Both the position numbers and the translations under genes were made by a program. Source: Pachyseris speciosa (taxonomy: Eukaryota > Cnidaria > Anthozoa > Scleractinia > Pachyseridae). From it: a stretch of DNA of 64,000 nucleotides. The notes below the pieces were generated by a model. That model made no database searches, was not told the origin of the DNA, and was given only the letters and a program-made list of their open reading frames with translations. Of this stretch, positions 31,150 to 43,101 are shown piece by piece (position 1 is the stretch's first letter; each line of letters begins with the position of its first letter). The DNA is taken from NCBI GenBank assembly GCA_016490735.1, contig JAEMWC010000075.1, positions 226,001-290,000 of the forward strand. The letters are read 5' to 3'.

Positions 31150-31612
31150 ATACTCTGTGAATAACATGTAAACCGAAAAGGGGAGTCTGTAAATAGACTG
31201 TAAATAACATGTTAATCGAAAAAGGGGGACTACCTGGACTCTGTAAAAACCCTGTAAATCGAAAAGGGGGGCCTGGTTTGACTCTAAAAAATCCTGTAAA
31301 TCGAAAAGGGGGGCCTGGTCTGACTCTGTAAAAATCCTGTAAATTGAAAAAGGGGGCCTGGTTTGACTCTGTAAAAATCCTGTAAATTGAAAAAGGGGGC
31401 CTGGCTTTATTCTGTAAAAATCCTGGAAATCGAAAAAGGGGGCCTGGCTTTATTCCGTAAAAATCCTGTAAATCGGAAAAGGAGCCTGGTTTGACTCTGT
31501 AAAAATCCTGTAAATCGAAAAAAGGGGCCTGGCTTTACTCTGTGAAACCCTGTAAATAGGAAAGGGGGCCTGATTTGACCATATAAAAACCTGTAAATCT
31601 AAAAAACGACAG
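31150..31612 (+). repeat. 43-bp minisatellite, about nine diverged units
   Basis: Units begin GGGCCTGG, continue with TTGACTCTGTAAAAATCC and TGTAAATCGAAAAAGGG, and repeat every 42-44 bases, with the first two units more degenerate. The repeats are contiguous without spacers, so this is not CRISPR-like. It lies directly between two LINE fragments. Confidence 0.88.
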
Positions 31613-31699
31613 TGATTTCACAGAGAAGCATTTGACAGCAACAGTTAATGAAACATAATTTACATGCCTTTGCTTTTATTTGCAAGATTCTTTGTGACA

Positions 31700-33242
31700 T
31701 TTTTTTAAAATCTTTGTTTGTGTAGAAATTTTCTTTATCACCATGGATGACCATGGATCACCGTGGAATTTAATGGTATTTGTCCGGATTCTTGCCAAAT
31801 AAAGTGTGGGGTGCCTCAGGGCTCTATACTAGGCCTCCTCCTCTTTTTGCTCTATATAAATGATCTGTGTAATGTGTCAAAGGTGGTGGACTTTATTCTT
31901 TTTGCTGATGACACTAACATATTTTTTTCTCACAAATATTTTAATTTACTTTCTGAAACCCTAAATTCTGAAATGTGTAAATTAACACAGTGGTGTCGAG
32001 CAAATAAGCTGTCAATTAACTTTAAAAAATCGAATTTTATGGTTTTTAGACCACGCCAAAGGAGGCAAACACTTGCTCTATCTATTCAAATTGACAACAA
32101 TAAGATTGATTGTGTGAAAGAAACAGTATTTTTAGGTGTTATCCTTGATGAGCATTTTTCATGGAAGCCTCACATTCTTAGCGTCTCTAGAAAAATATCA
32201 AAATCTATAGGCATTATTTAGAAGTCAAGTTTTTGCCTTCCCAGAACTTCCTTACACTGTTTGTGCTATAGTCTAGTTTACCCTTACTTAATATATTGTG
32301 TTTCAGTTTGGGAGTAATTTAAATAGCGTTATTCTTCTGCTAAAGAAGATAATAAGAATAATATCTAAAGTTTCTTTCGATTGCCACACTGATGTTCTTT
32401 TCAAAGAAAAGGAGATTTTGAAATTCTCTGACATTTATTTATACCAGATAGGTAAATTCATGTATCTATTTAAAAGAGGTTTACTTCCTAATTATTTTCG
32501 TGATATGTTTACTCTCGCAAGCCAGTTACATTCGCCATTCGCCAAATGAACTTCTGACTTATTTGACTTGAAAACAAGTGGGAATTTTGCTTCAGAAGGA
32601 TTAAGGCGTGGAGGTCACTAAGGACACCTAATAAAGCTTACAATATCGTAAAAGACCCGCACTCGACCTGTGTGTTTATATGCACTCAAGGTCAAGTGAG
32701 GTTCCTGAACCTACGTCACAGACATCAACCACGTGGTCATTTTGAGCACGTTACTCTTGTGATCAGCGGCAGGGGTCGACCGCAAGAAAATAGAATTTTG
32801 AACTTAGTAAAAATTCGTCAAAAAATCGCGTTTTATCAAAATCGAAAAATTTTTTCACCGAAGTTCATTTGATGAAATGTAGAATTAGATGAGCGAAAAA
32901 CATTTTTTGACATTATAGGCACTTTAAAAATTTTCTTCTTTCTTAGGCAAATATACTCATTGTTGAGCTACATACTTCTTCTTTTCTTTTCTTTTTAAAA
33001 TTATGCATTTCATATTTCATGCTGTCCCCGTAATTCGTATGATGTACCCTATATTGTCAGGAAGCCTATATATAGTTCATAAGCCCTCGGCTTCTATATA
33101 GGCTATCTTGTCATTACCACCTTAAACATTTGTAGTCTATTAAGTAAGTTGTTATAAATTTCTTTTGTTTCGTATTTTTAAATTTCTAGTGTTTTGTATT
33201 TTTATGTAGTTAATGGCAAATAAAATGGAAATGGAAATGGAA
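31700..33242 (+). mobile_element. CR1/L2-like LINE, 5'-truncated copy
   Basis: The RT part at 31763-32221 contains CGVPQGSILGLLLFLLYIN and the catalytic FADDTNIFF, then LTQWCRANKLSINFKKS and ETVFLGVILDEHFSWKPH. A stop at 32219 is followed by remnants to about 32549. The 3' UTR seems to reach 33242, ending in AATAAA and three TGGAAA units, a LINE-style short-repeat tail. Bases 32640-32930 inside it show no coding sense and may be a separate insertion. It is the same family as 34440-36868, in the opposite direction. Confidence 0.78.
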
Positions 33243-33331
33243 TGCTTCAATTATGAATACGTGTAATTTGTTACCAGTTACTTTTCTTTCTGCTCAAACA
33301 GTTCAATACTCTCGTGAAAAGATATTACCGA

Positions 33332-34055
33332 AGGCCTGGTTCAAACGTCGAACTTTACACGTGCCGAACCTAATTATTAGGTTCGGCACATGTAAAGTTC
33401 GACGTTTGAATCAATTAGGATCGACACTTTTGTATTTGGGTCGACCTTGCCGTTCTATTCGACTGTGCCAGTCGAACAGAACGGCAAAAGTTCGACTACG
33501 ATTCAGACGTCGAACTTTACATGTGCATAATGTAATGCATACATTGCAAATACATTATATAAATGACTTTTACCCACAATTCAAACAAAGATGGCGGTAA
33601 AAGAGGAGAGAATTTGTCCTTCACGCTGAAAAAACACGAAATAACGCCAACCTTTGTGTTTCTGCCCAACCGACGATAGAATTGAGGAACAGTCGTGGTG
33701 GTATCTCGTTGGGATGAAATCAATCACAAAAGAACGAAAGAAACATTTGTAAAACTTGCTTTCTACGGTGGTGTAGTACCATTAGTATGTTTAACCGCCT
33801 TCTATTTTCACGGATGGCATTAGCGAGCATAGCAAGCTAAGAATTTTCACAGTGTTCGTTTCTTCGCGGCAAATTGATTCCATCAAGACTTTAAACAAGA
33901 ACCGCCGACATCAAAGGTTTTTGTGTGAATTACCAAATTAAGTTCGACACCATTAGGTTCGACGTCTGAATCAACTGTCGAACGTAATAATTTGGGTCGA
34001 CCCAAGTAGGTTTTTAGGTTCGGTACATGTAAAGTTCGACGTTTGAACCGGGCCT
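33332..34055. mobile_element. TIR element, PIF/Harbinger-like MITE
   Basis: The ends AGGCCTGGTTCAAACGTCGA and the complement of GACGTTTGAACCGGGCCT form inverted repeats of about 45 bases including ACTTTACACGTGCCGAACC. The left end is doubled as a hairpin (33341-33409), and extra copies of the AAGTTCGACGT unit occur at about 33505 and 33950. The interior includes AAGATGGCGG and a short open frame that may be a decayed transposase leader. Superfamily is inferred. Confidence 0.6.
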
Positions 34056-34123
34056 AAATACTTTAGAACAATAGTATAATCTTCATAACTATTGCTAAAT
34101 CCATTTCATTATTCAGTAAATAG

Positions 34124-34251
34124 AGGATATTTTATGGCCACGTGGAGATACGAAATTTGTTGAAAATATTTCACAAGTGAGCACAGGCAAGGAGTGAAAT
34201 ATTTTTCATCACAAGATAAATTTCGTATCTCCAAGTGGTCATGTAATGTTC
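34124..34251. repeat. Palindromic MITE
   Basis: ATGGCCACGTGGAGATACGAA and TTCGTATCTCCAAGTGGTCAT form arms of about 50 bases around a short centre (GTGAGCACAGGCAAGGAGTG). Confidence 0.8.
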
Positions 34252-34439
34252 ATCAATGTCTAATATAATGAATCTATTTCTAAAAAAGATTAATTACAGG
34301 AGCCTTCTAGGACGTGCATAGAAACAACCTAATTTTCTCCATCAGACGACACCTTATCTACAATGATTAAATTATCATGAGTTATCACTTCATTGCCTTT
34401 CTTTCTTTGTACAGTTTTTTTTTCATAAAGCCTTTGACC

Positions 34440-34999
34440 CAAGGACCTTAATAAATCACTTTTTTTTATTTGCCAAACCATAAATAGCATTATTATAAGG
34501 AAAACAAAAAAGATAGAATGGATAGAAATTACAATGGCGAGGAGACCTAAAGGAAAGTATGAAGCTTATGTTAATTAGGCCTCCTCAGTTATTGTTTTAC
34601 AAGATGAAATTTTGAAAAAAGAACATGACGACGGATACAATTACAATAGGTTACAAGCTGCAAATAAAGTTAATACTTAATCACATTATATCTAAACCTA
34701 CTAATAGTTATTACAAATAAACGCCTTAAGTGCTTTCTTAAAGGAGACAAGAGAGGACGAGTTGACGATCTCAGAATTTAAGGAGTTATAAAATGTAGGT
34801 CCTTTGTAAAAAACGAAAAATTGTTTGATATTAGTCCGACAAAAAGGCAAACGATATGAATGAGAGCTTCTTGTATGATACGAATGAATTTGGCTCTGTA
34901 AGGTAAATTTACAATCGAATTTTAAAGGAAGAGTACGGTTTTGAAAAGAGTACATGAATAAACCTAGTTGTATTAGGTATGTCATCAAATTTTAAAATA

Positions 35000-35030
<31 letters not shown>

Positions 35031-36868
35031 CATAGAAATTGGTTTTAGCTATAGTTCTCACCACTCGTTTCTGTAGAATTACAAGACGAACAAGGTTAGT
35101 TCTGTAAGTATAGGCCCAAACTAAGTTGCAGTAAAAAGGTATGGATAGACTAATGAAAAATATAATGTTCGTAAAGATTTTGTCGACAGGTAGAGACTAG
35201 ATTTGCGAATTATTCCAATAGACTTAGAGACTTTGTTGGCCACATGTGAGATTTCGGACTTCCAATTTAAATTTTCATCTAGGATTACTTCCAAGAAAAC
35301 TGTTTCTTTTACCTGATCAAGTTTATTGTCATTTATTAAAAGCTGAATGTCATGACTTGTACGTTTCTGACTTGGTTTAAATGCCATAAATTTAGTTTTG
35401 TTTTAGGTTTAATGAGAGCTTGTTAACTCTGAACCAAATTGACAACTTATTTAGCTCAGTATTCAGAATGTTAGCCAAGCAATCTGCATCCTTGTGAGAC
35501 AAAAAAACGTTGGTATCATCAGCAAAATAAGATCAAATGTAATAATGTAGATGCATTGTTTATATCGTTGATGTAAAGCAGAAAACAAAAAGGTCCTAAA
35601 ATAGAACCTTGTGGAACACCACACGAAATATTGGTACGTGAAGAAACATGACCGTTGTATTCAACAAATTGAAGTCTGTTTGAAAAATAGCTCTTTATCC
35701 ATTTCAGGGCCAAGCCACGTATGCTGTAGTGTTCAAGTTTATCGAATAAGATAGAATGATTAACTGTGTCAAAAGCTTTAGAGAGATGTAAAAAGACGCC
35801 AACCGCTAATTCACCATTATCCAAAGCAGACGAAATTTTATCGTGCAAATCAATCAAAGGAAGAACGGTAAAGGGATTTTTCCTAAAACCGAACTGATTA
35901 TCACAGAGAATATGTAAATTAGTCAAATAATCAAGTATCCGACTGTAGATGACTCGCTCTCAAGAAATTTGGAAAAGCTAGGTAGAATTGAAATAGGCCT
36001 ATAGTTGGTGAAAAATGATGGGTCGTCAGCTTTAAACAGGGGTACTACACGAACTATTTTCATTTGATCTGGAACAATACCATAAGCAATTGACAAATTC
36101 ATAATGTGAGCCAGAGGCTCTGAAATAATCTGGATGGATTCATTAATTATAAACATTGGGATACTATCATAGCCAGCGGACTTTCCGGAGGCAAAAGATT
36201 GAGCAATGGTGATAATTTCATCTTTTGTTGTTGGGTTAAAGAAGATTGATTCTCGGAAGGATCTGGATAGAAAGTCTTTATGCGAACACCGCGGAGGAGA
36301 CTGAATTTCTTTTTCAAGGTTAGGACCAATACTGGAGAAGTAACTGGAAAACCTATTAGCGATTTCTGCCGGATCAGCGATTTCTAGATCATCTGATCTA
36401 AACACTGTATTTACTTGAGGCTTTGACTTTTTTCTATTTAAGACTTCATTTAGAATTTTCCAAGTGGTATGGGTATTTGATTTAACATCTAACAATTTCT
36501 TCTCAAAACACAAACGCTTAGCCAAACGCAAGGTGTGATTCAGTTTGTTTTTGTACGTTTTATAAAGCGAAGCATTGACCATTGATGGAACACGAAGATA
36601 TTTCTTATAAAGGTTATTCTTCCTTTTGATAGATTTAAGAAGAGCTTTCGTTAACCACTGTTTTTTAAAGCGCCTTTGGTTACGAGTTACCCTCTTGAGA
36701 GGGAAGCAGTCATTACATATCTCTGAAAACAAATCAAGAAAGCGGTTGTACGCAGTATTTGGGTCGTCACAATCCTTAAGCGGAGACCAATCGACACTTT
36801 CTAGTTTTTCAACAAAAGAAGGAATGTTATCCGGGTTCTTGTCTCTAATAAAAATAGACAGTCACTGA
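34440..36868 (-). mobile_element. CR1/L2-like LINE, 2.4-kb copy
   Basis: On the - strand, from 36868: a linker (RDKNPDNIPSFVEKL), an RT N-terminal region KQWLTKALLKSIKRKNNLYK, TWKILNEVLNRKK, FASGKSAGYDSIPMFIIN, VVPLFKADDPSFFTNYRPIS, then QFGFRKN, VGVFLHLSKAFDTVNH (motif A) and CGVPQGSILGPF. Near 35530 the catalytic FADD region is damaged. VKETVFLEVILDENLNWKS and the C-terminal FYNSLNSEIVNSSSLVSFKK follow down to 34701. The endonuclease is missing (5' truncation at about 36868). At least three breaks make it inactive. Confidence 0.9.
35519..36732 (-). pseudogene. LINE reverse transcriptase, longest open parts
   Basis: Two frames, 36732-35923 (269 codons) and 35926-35519 (135 codons), meet at a frameshift near 35925. 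Together they cover RT motifs 0 to B. The motif A aspartate is present in LSKAFDTVNHS. The YADD/FADD box is not in this frame: the sequence ends LHLILFC where FADD is expected, and FADD may be recovered in another frame near 35520. Confidence 0.85.
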
Positions 36869-38227
36869 CTGCATGTGGCTAGTGCTGAAGCTTTTTCATT
36901 TTCACGAGAAAGGGATACGAAACGATTGTCAATTGTTTGCCGTTTGATCTTCGTCACTCGAGTCACGCAAGGCAAACTGTTTACAACCTAGCGCGTATTG
37001 CGATATCTGATGAGAGACTTTTTTTTTATTTACCCGTGTATACAATGCGCAACCGTATATAATGCGTACCCTATTTTTGAAGCCAATTTTCCAAAAATAA
37101 ATAAATAGCAGTATACCTATCCGTTAAATACCGACCATCCGTTCAGAGAAAATTCTCACCCGATCGAGCCGATGGAGTCACCCTGAATTATCTACTCGGG
37201 AAAGACAATTTATTTTTGCCGGTGTGAGTAAAGTCATCGGTTTCAAAACAACTCTCATCCGCTCTAGCTAAAAAGTTTATTTATCTGATTTTAGAAAGCT
37301 TTCGATCACTTTTAGGTTGATCACATTAGTCTAGTACCAAAAGACCGGCTTGTTGTGTTTCGTGTGCTGGGAAATTAAAACTATTTTATCTAATAAGAAT
37401 AGCGTATTTCCGAACGTTAAGTGACGGCATGTGAGAATGATCCAGACGCCCGTAGAAGGAATACTCTTATACTCATAGGCTCTTCGTGGTTGCTGTGTAA
37501 ACATTTTCGCTTTCATTCAATTACAAAAAGAAGCATCTAAATGTCTTTTCACGCATCCGATGCTGGCCGAAAGATATTAAACAAACAGTCGTGAAGTGAT
37601 ATGTTCAATCAAGCGTAACGCGGCGAGAAAGAAAGATATGAAATCATCTCCTGTGAAATGCGCCTCTGACGATTCTCATGGTCAAAAGATTTTGAATCTT
37701 CGACAGCCTCTGAAAAATATAGCTCATTTATTCCGTCTTCGTTGTGAGCTGCTGCACTTCGCAGCTTCTAGCAAAGTAATTTTGAACAAACTATACGCTG
37801 CGTCACCATATGCAAATAAAAGAGTGTGTTGTTTTTGTGTTATGCAAATTTTTGGCATCCGCTCGCAGTTTATCCAGTCGCTTTATTGCGGTTTATCATC
37901 CAATTCATCTCGCCGATTTTCAGGCTTATTTGCTGGAATTCGAGAACACTTCGTTTACGTGCGCGCATAGAAGTTTTAACGTCTCACCCACCCACCCAGC
38001 CCACATATGAATGTCAAAGACAGATCATATAAATACCCAGCGTTATCTGATCGGAGATTTTATTGGAATCTTTGCTCATTTAGTACAACACTCATCTGTT
38101 TTCTAATGCAAAGAAATACATCGGAATAAAGTAAAATAATCATCGGATAAAGTTTCCCATCAATATAAAGTTAAACAGCGAATGCACACTCCCAGTGGAG
38201 TTTAAATATTCAACATAAACATAACGT
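36869..38227. other. Intergenic DNA, no supported gene
   Basis: Some 1.3 kb with short overlapping frames, such as 37596-37970, lacking any domain. ACCCACCCACCCAGCCC at about 37985 is a short simple repeat. A TATAATGCG-type stretch near 37050 resembles a dispersed repeat end but has no partner here. Confidence 0.45.
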
Positions 38228-38524
38228 CAAGTAAAGAATGATCCTCGCAGTTGTGAACGCAATTTATGCAATTGCGAAAAGAAGCCTGAAAAAAATTAAC
38301 GACTTCAACGGGGTTTGAACCCGTGACCTCGCGAGTACCGGTGCGATGCTCTAACAACCGGTAATCGCGAGGTCACGGGTTCAAACCCCGTTGAAGTCGT
38401 GAATTTTTTTTCAGGCTTCTTTTCGCAATTGCATAAATTGCGTTCACAACTGCGAGGATCATTCTTTACTTGATTTCATTTCCGCAGTTCATGTATGATT
38501 TATTTCACATATCATTCATAAGCA
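38228..38524. mobile_element. Inverted pair of tRNA-derived SINEs
   Basis: Bases 38228-38341 and 38359-38472 are almost exact reverse complements. Each contains a tRNA-like promoter: the B-box GGGTTCAAACCCC, and in the left copy an A-box-like GTTAGAGCATCGCACCGG on the - strand. The tail GGCTTCTTTTCGCAATTGC, CATAAATTGCGTTCACAAC is common to both. The right copy continues to about 38524, so it is the longer one. As one transcript this would form a long hairpin. Confidence 0.82.
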
Positions 38525-39205
38525 TAACATCTCACCGACCGAACAAGAATCTTTCAATCTGTATTCTTTATGCTACTCTTATTTTGTCATGTGGAAAGAA
38601 TTCTCGCGAACGAATAGCAAGCTACAACCCTGCTGTATCGCTGGACGAAAGGCAAACACAAAAGCGTGCTTTGAACTGAGCGATTCCACCCAATGACTCC
38701 TGACCCTGATCTCCGAACACTTGCCGAACGGAAATGTACGAAGATACTCCGAATTACACTCCCACATACAGACTCTCCCACACTCACAAGGCCGTAGCAT
38801 AGTGGCTTGGCCTCTTACGAGGCACTAGCTACAAAAACGGGATCTTGTCGACATCGATTTACTAACGTGTTATCCGAGTGGATTGAAAAGAGGGTAGATG
38901 ATCGGAAATATCAGTAAATAATAAGCCGCTTCTCGAACGCTCAAAAAAAAATGATTCACAAAAATATTTTTTTTACTTGAAGTGTTTTGTACAGGATGCA
39001 AACTTTTAACATGTGAGTGTAACATCTTTGTGACTTCAAAATAAACTCGTGTATATTCGTTGACGTCTTCGGGACACTGATGTGAGGAACCAAGTGACAC
39101 AAGTCAGCTTGAGATCAAACCAAGAGTTATTCCAAAGTCACCACCATGATAGAGGAGGGTATTCGCTTGATTTGGCTCACACTGCTGACTGTTCAGCTAG
39201 CCCTT
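38525..39205. other. Intergenic DNA
   Basis: No gene supported. A - strand frame at 38579-38800 is Cys/Arg rich without a motif. Confidence 0.4.
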
Positions 39206-39501
39206 CAATAGGCCTTTTTACCGATACGGCGGCTATTTTGATGAATTCCACGATTTTTCAAATATATGTTCGCAGTTTCTCGACGTTCCACACATTCAGC
39301 TCCTCTATACTGAACTCTTTTGTGTTTTCATCTTTTTGATCAGCCGTGACTTACCATTGGACTAAAAAAGTAAAGAGCTTTATCGCACAACTTACCAGTC
39401 AAGCACAGCGATGCGAGTTTGTTTGCCCCCTAGGAATCCCATAATATTCTGTAGATTTAAGTTCTTCAAAATGGCCGCCGTATCGGTAAAAAGGTCTATT
39501 G
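39206..39501. mobile_element. 296-bp MITE
   Basis: The left end CAATAGGCCTTTTTACCGAT continues ACGGCGGCTATTTTGATGAA. The right end is its complement with two or three mismatches (TTCAAAATGGCCGCCGTATC, GGTAAAAAGGTCTATTG). CTT flanks both sides, a possible 3-bp duplication. No coding capacity. Confidence 0.75.
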
Positions 39502-41363
39502 CTTCATGGAGGTTTCTCAGAAATTCCTCGAGAAAGTGGTTGAAATTCGGTATTGCATGAGACATTTCACTGTTTCACCTGCTTTAGTGCGGTAGGGCTA
39601 AAGTACAGGTCACATTCCCCAGGTCAACATGCAGGTCACCATGCTATAAACAAATAAAGCCCAAAAGTGTCTCCTAGCCATAATTACTATCCCAAATTTT
39701 TCTTTACACTAGCTGAGAAGAAACTGTTTGCCTTAGTTACTAATCAATAAAACAGTGACCTGTACCTGTAAACTGTGGAATGTGACCTGTACATTAGCTC
39801 CAGCCTCTTTAGCGCGGCTGTTATCAAACATATGACCTAGCACTTCATACAAGCCAATTATAATCTCAATGTAAAAAAAATCTTGTTATACATATGTAAG
39901 GTTCTTGATATATAAATATGAATCTTGATGTAGGTATATGAACTTTCATATAATATTCGATTGTCAATCCGTGTATGAGGAACTTGGTAAAATGATATTT
40001 ATTAGACTTGACGTACTTGCACGCGGATCTTGATTCGAGTACATAAATCTTGATATGTATGTTTAATCTTGTTTTATATGTATGCAAATCTTGACATATG
40101 TAATCTACCCGTAATCAATGACAGAGATATACAAAACTTCATGTAAATAAATACATCTCGATGTTTTAAAACATTTTGCCCCTTTTGGACAAGCATAATA
40201 CACAGTGTAACTTCAATGACATATATACAAAGGATTGATCAAGTTACTTTCATCAAATTGTTTAGCTTTTCACGTAGCCAGGACTTTGCAGAGTGGAAAC
40301 TCTAAGGTCTTTAGCAACTTTGTGTTAGTACTTAAGAGCTTTTGGTCAGATATTTCCAGAAACTGAGAGAAACATATTATCAGGCACATGTTACACTGAT
40401 CGACCATAAGCAAGCTGGCTGAGTAATTTCAAAGTATTTCTATGTTACACTGAACTTTAGGATACTTGCTACCCGCCAGATCAGGTGGATAATTTTTAAT
40501 GACTGGAACCATTAAAATGCTAGTCACAGCTAAAATTAAACAGATGTATGTCTTGTCAAGAAAAGACCCACTATTTTTTGTTTTGGAACACTTCTTTATG
40601 TCTGAAAGTGCGAAATCCCTAAACTGCTGCTTATAAGTCCTGGGCTTATACATCTTCATAAGGGGTTTTAGGAGGACTTAACGGAGGACCGTATATCTGA
40701 GGGGGCTTAAAACCGGAATACAAAAAGCACTTTGAGACGAGCTATAGTAGTGCTGATCAAAATAGATTTTGCATTTACTAGTTTTTAATTAAGCTTCAAA
40801 ACGTCACAATAAATGGAATTCATATCTCTCAAAACAAGAAAAGCTAGAGGGGGGGGGGGGGGGGGCTAATGATTAGATGTATTTTTTTTTGTTTACAAGT
40901 AGGCCGGAGGGGCGTATAAGTGAAGGGGGGGGGGGGGAGGTAGGGAAGAGGTAGCTGATAAGCTTAATCTTTAAAATAGTCCCAAACATACAGTAAGAGT
41001 AACACATAAATATTTTTAAGTTGATACCGTGCGGCCTTTAATAAACATGAAAATGACTACCTCAGTTTCTGGGTCTACTTTTTTATTGTTACCCTCGTGG
41101 CACACGTTTTGTTGATTGTTCGAAATAGACATTCGACATCCAGTATACTATTTTGTTATTTAGGAATTAAGTAGGAGGGCTTTTTTTGTTTACAGGTAGA
41201 TGAGCTTATAACCAGAGAGGCTTGTAAGTGGCAGTTTACGGTATTTCTGTCACCAATTGCATGGCACAATAGTTATTAAACCATGTGTACTAAGTAATTA
41301 TCATTTTATTTGTTTAAGGGATAATCTTCATAGCTCAAACTACACTACCTTGTTCCATTTACT

Positions 41364-41364
<1 letters not shown>
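39502..41364. other. Intergenic DNA with degenerate repeats and poly-G tracts
   Basis: Bases 39885-40160 hold a loose repeat of (A)ATCTTGAT(A)TGTA units. Poly-G runs of about 16 and 14 lie at about 40851-40866 and 40926-40939, each beside GGCGTATAAGTGAAGG or a similar unit. A related GCTTATAACCAGAGAGG sequence lies at 41209. These look like copies of one G-rich dispersed repeat. No gene is supported. Confidence 0.5.
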
Positions 41365-41398
<34 letters not shown>

Positions 41399-41640
41399 GA
41401 TTTATTAGTAGTGCTTCCACGAGGTGGCTCTTCACCTACTAATTACAAATCTCAAATCAAATCAAATTAAATCAAATGTTGGTTTTTGAGGAGAGGGGAA
41501 AACCGGAGTACCCGGAGAAAAACCTCTCGGAGCAGAGTAGAGAACCAACAAACTCAGCCCACATATGACGCCAAGTCCGGAATCGAACCCGGGAAACATT
41601 GGTGGAAGGCGAGTGCTCTCACCACTGCGCCAACGCTGCT
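41365..41640 (-). mobile_element. tRNA-derived SINE, - strand copy
   Basis: On the - strand: GGCGCAGTGGTGAGAGC (A-box type), CCCGGGTTCGATTCCGGAC (B-box), then GTTGGTTCTCTACTCTGCTC and CCTCTCCTCAAAAACCAAC, with an AAT-rich tail ending in the (AAT)n array at 41365-41396. The same family lies at 45090 on the + strand. Confidence 0.82.
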
Positions 41641-41823
41641 GCTCAGCTTCAAGATGCTACCCAATGGTACGTCGAGGTTGTTAACCATGTCAATGTTGTT
41701 GGCCAAGAGCCTTATATCATCTACTACCTGAAACGAATAGTCCAGAAGCCAGGACTGGAAAATTGAGGTTTCGCACAGCCCACAAGTTAGAAAAGGTTTG
41801 CTAGTCGATTTTGATAGAGGAAG
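41641..41823. other. Short spacer with an exon-like open frame
   Basis: A - strand frame continues here (QVVDDIRLLANNIDMVNNLD) without a recognisable family. Too short to call. Confidence 0.3.
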
Positions 41824-42130
41824 ACCTGCCAATTAATGCTAGGTAGTTTGTTAAGTCAAATTGCGGTATAAGTTTTGGGTGAAGGTGGTGTTTTCGTGGA
41901 CACACCACTGTTCAACACGAAAACGAGGCTTCTTGGCCTTTTGACTATGTTATTTTAAGACAAATCTTGTGTGAAGTCAGTTTCATAACAGGAAGTTCGC
42001 TTACTCTATAAAACCACGAAATCACGTCACGTGACTGTTCATGTGACTGAATATGCAAAAAACGTATTGGAAAGTATACTAGCTACTACAGTTTTACTTT
42101 GATTTACAAACAGTCCGAGCCATAACCATT
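41824..42130 (-). repeat. Unclassified dispersed repeat, copy A
   Basis: Matches, reverse-complemented, the stretch at about 51920-52190, and shares CAGTTTCATAACAGGAAGTTC and GCTTACTCTATAAAACCA with copy B at 46850. Other shared pieces are GGTGTTTTCGTGGACACACC and CATTAATTGG-type edges. No TIR or coding sequence is found. Confidence 0.65.
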
Positions 42131-43093
42131 TCTGGATATTTGATGACGTCACCAATATCGGTGTCGTTGTGCGACCTCGAGGAAACTCATTCATTCCCCT
42201 TTTCGAGCCCTAGCGACTTTAATCCCTAACCATATCCCATGAATCCTTTCAAAATCACAGAGGACAAGCAAGTCCAAACAACAAGCAAAGAATATGGCGA
42301 CGAACGCGGTGATGAGACAGAGAAATTCAGATTAAAGGCGGCCGAAGCTGCTTGCAGCGAAGGACTCGATTGAAGAATGACCTCTCTTTCGTTGAAGTTT
42401 TCAGGTATGTAACATTTTTTTTTTATTTCTAAAAAATTCTTTCCAAAAACTAGAATAAATTTGCTTCCAATTTGTCAAAATTCCAGTGGAGTGTACGAAG
42501 GTTTTGGTAGAGTGTACGGACGTTGAAAGTCTGTCTAGTGTGTAAACTACTTGGTCGATTCCCTTTGTTGAGATCTGTCGGAGTGTCGTGTAAACCTTAA
42601 ATTTAACCATTCGTTGTGGCCAGGCATTTTAAAGTTAAACTACAATTATTTATCGCACCTTTAAGTTTAGAATTTAGCGAAAAGTACGGAAATTATGTGT
42701 CAAGTCAGGGAACCTCTAAATTCTACCTGAAAGTCAGTGAAAAGTCAGTACATTTTACTTTTGGTCATCTCTGACTAGGTTTGGGAAGTAAGTAAAGGTC
42801 ATGTCTTGTCAAAAACGTTCTGCAAAGGAATTGATTTCCGTGGCTCCATTGTGGTTTTGTCTTGGATGGTCAGTGAAAAGTCAGGGAAATGTCAGGGAGG
42901 GAATTTTTTCTTTCCCCATGAGTGGACACCCTGTACAGGTATCATTTAAAATTTTAGCTGTCAGCTCCTTTCATTTTGACTTATATAGTGTGAATGAAAT
43001 GCCATGTTTGTGCAAAACACAGTCAGTATATCAGGGAATGAAAGCAGGCCTGGGTAAATATATGGATGCTTGCCTTGAGGAGAAAAGCGAGGA
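42131..43093. other. Intergenic or intronic DNA
   Basis: No gene supported. A phrase GTCAGTGAAAAGTCAG recurs at 42731 and 42869 with similar context, suggesting a small local duplication. Confidence 0.4.
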
Positions 43094-43101
43094 GTCCAAA
43101 G

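Noticed and set aside
31150..31612. CRISPR-like array
   Set aside because: Units are contiguous, diverged and without unique spacers; it is a minisatellite in eukaryotic DNA.
37596..37970. 124-codon + strand frame
   Set aside because: It starts at GTG, has no domain and overlaps other frames of equal quality.
38290..38400. A pair of tRNA genes
   Set aside because: B-box and part of an A-box are present, but no cloverleaf can be completed and a SINE tail follows.
38579..38800. Cys/Arg-rich - strand frame as a zinc-finger peptide
   Set aside because: The cysteines do not fit any metal-binding spacing and other frames overlap.
40851..40939. Poly-G runs as functional G-quadruplex sites
   Set aside because: They sit in dispersed repeats and may be length artefacts; nothing shows a regulatory role.
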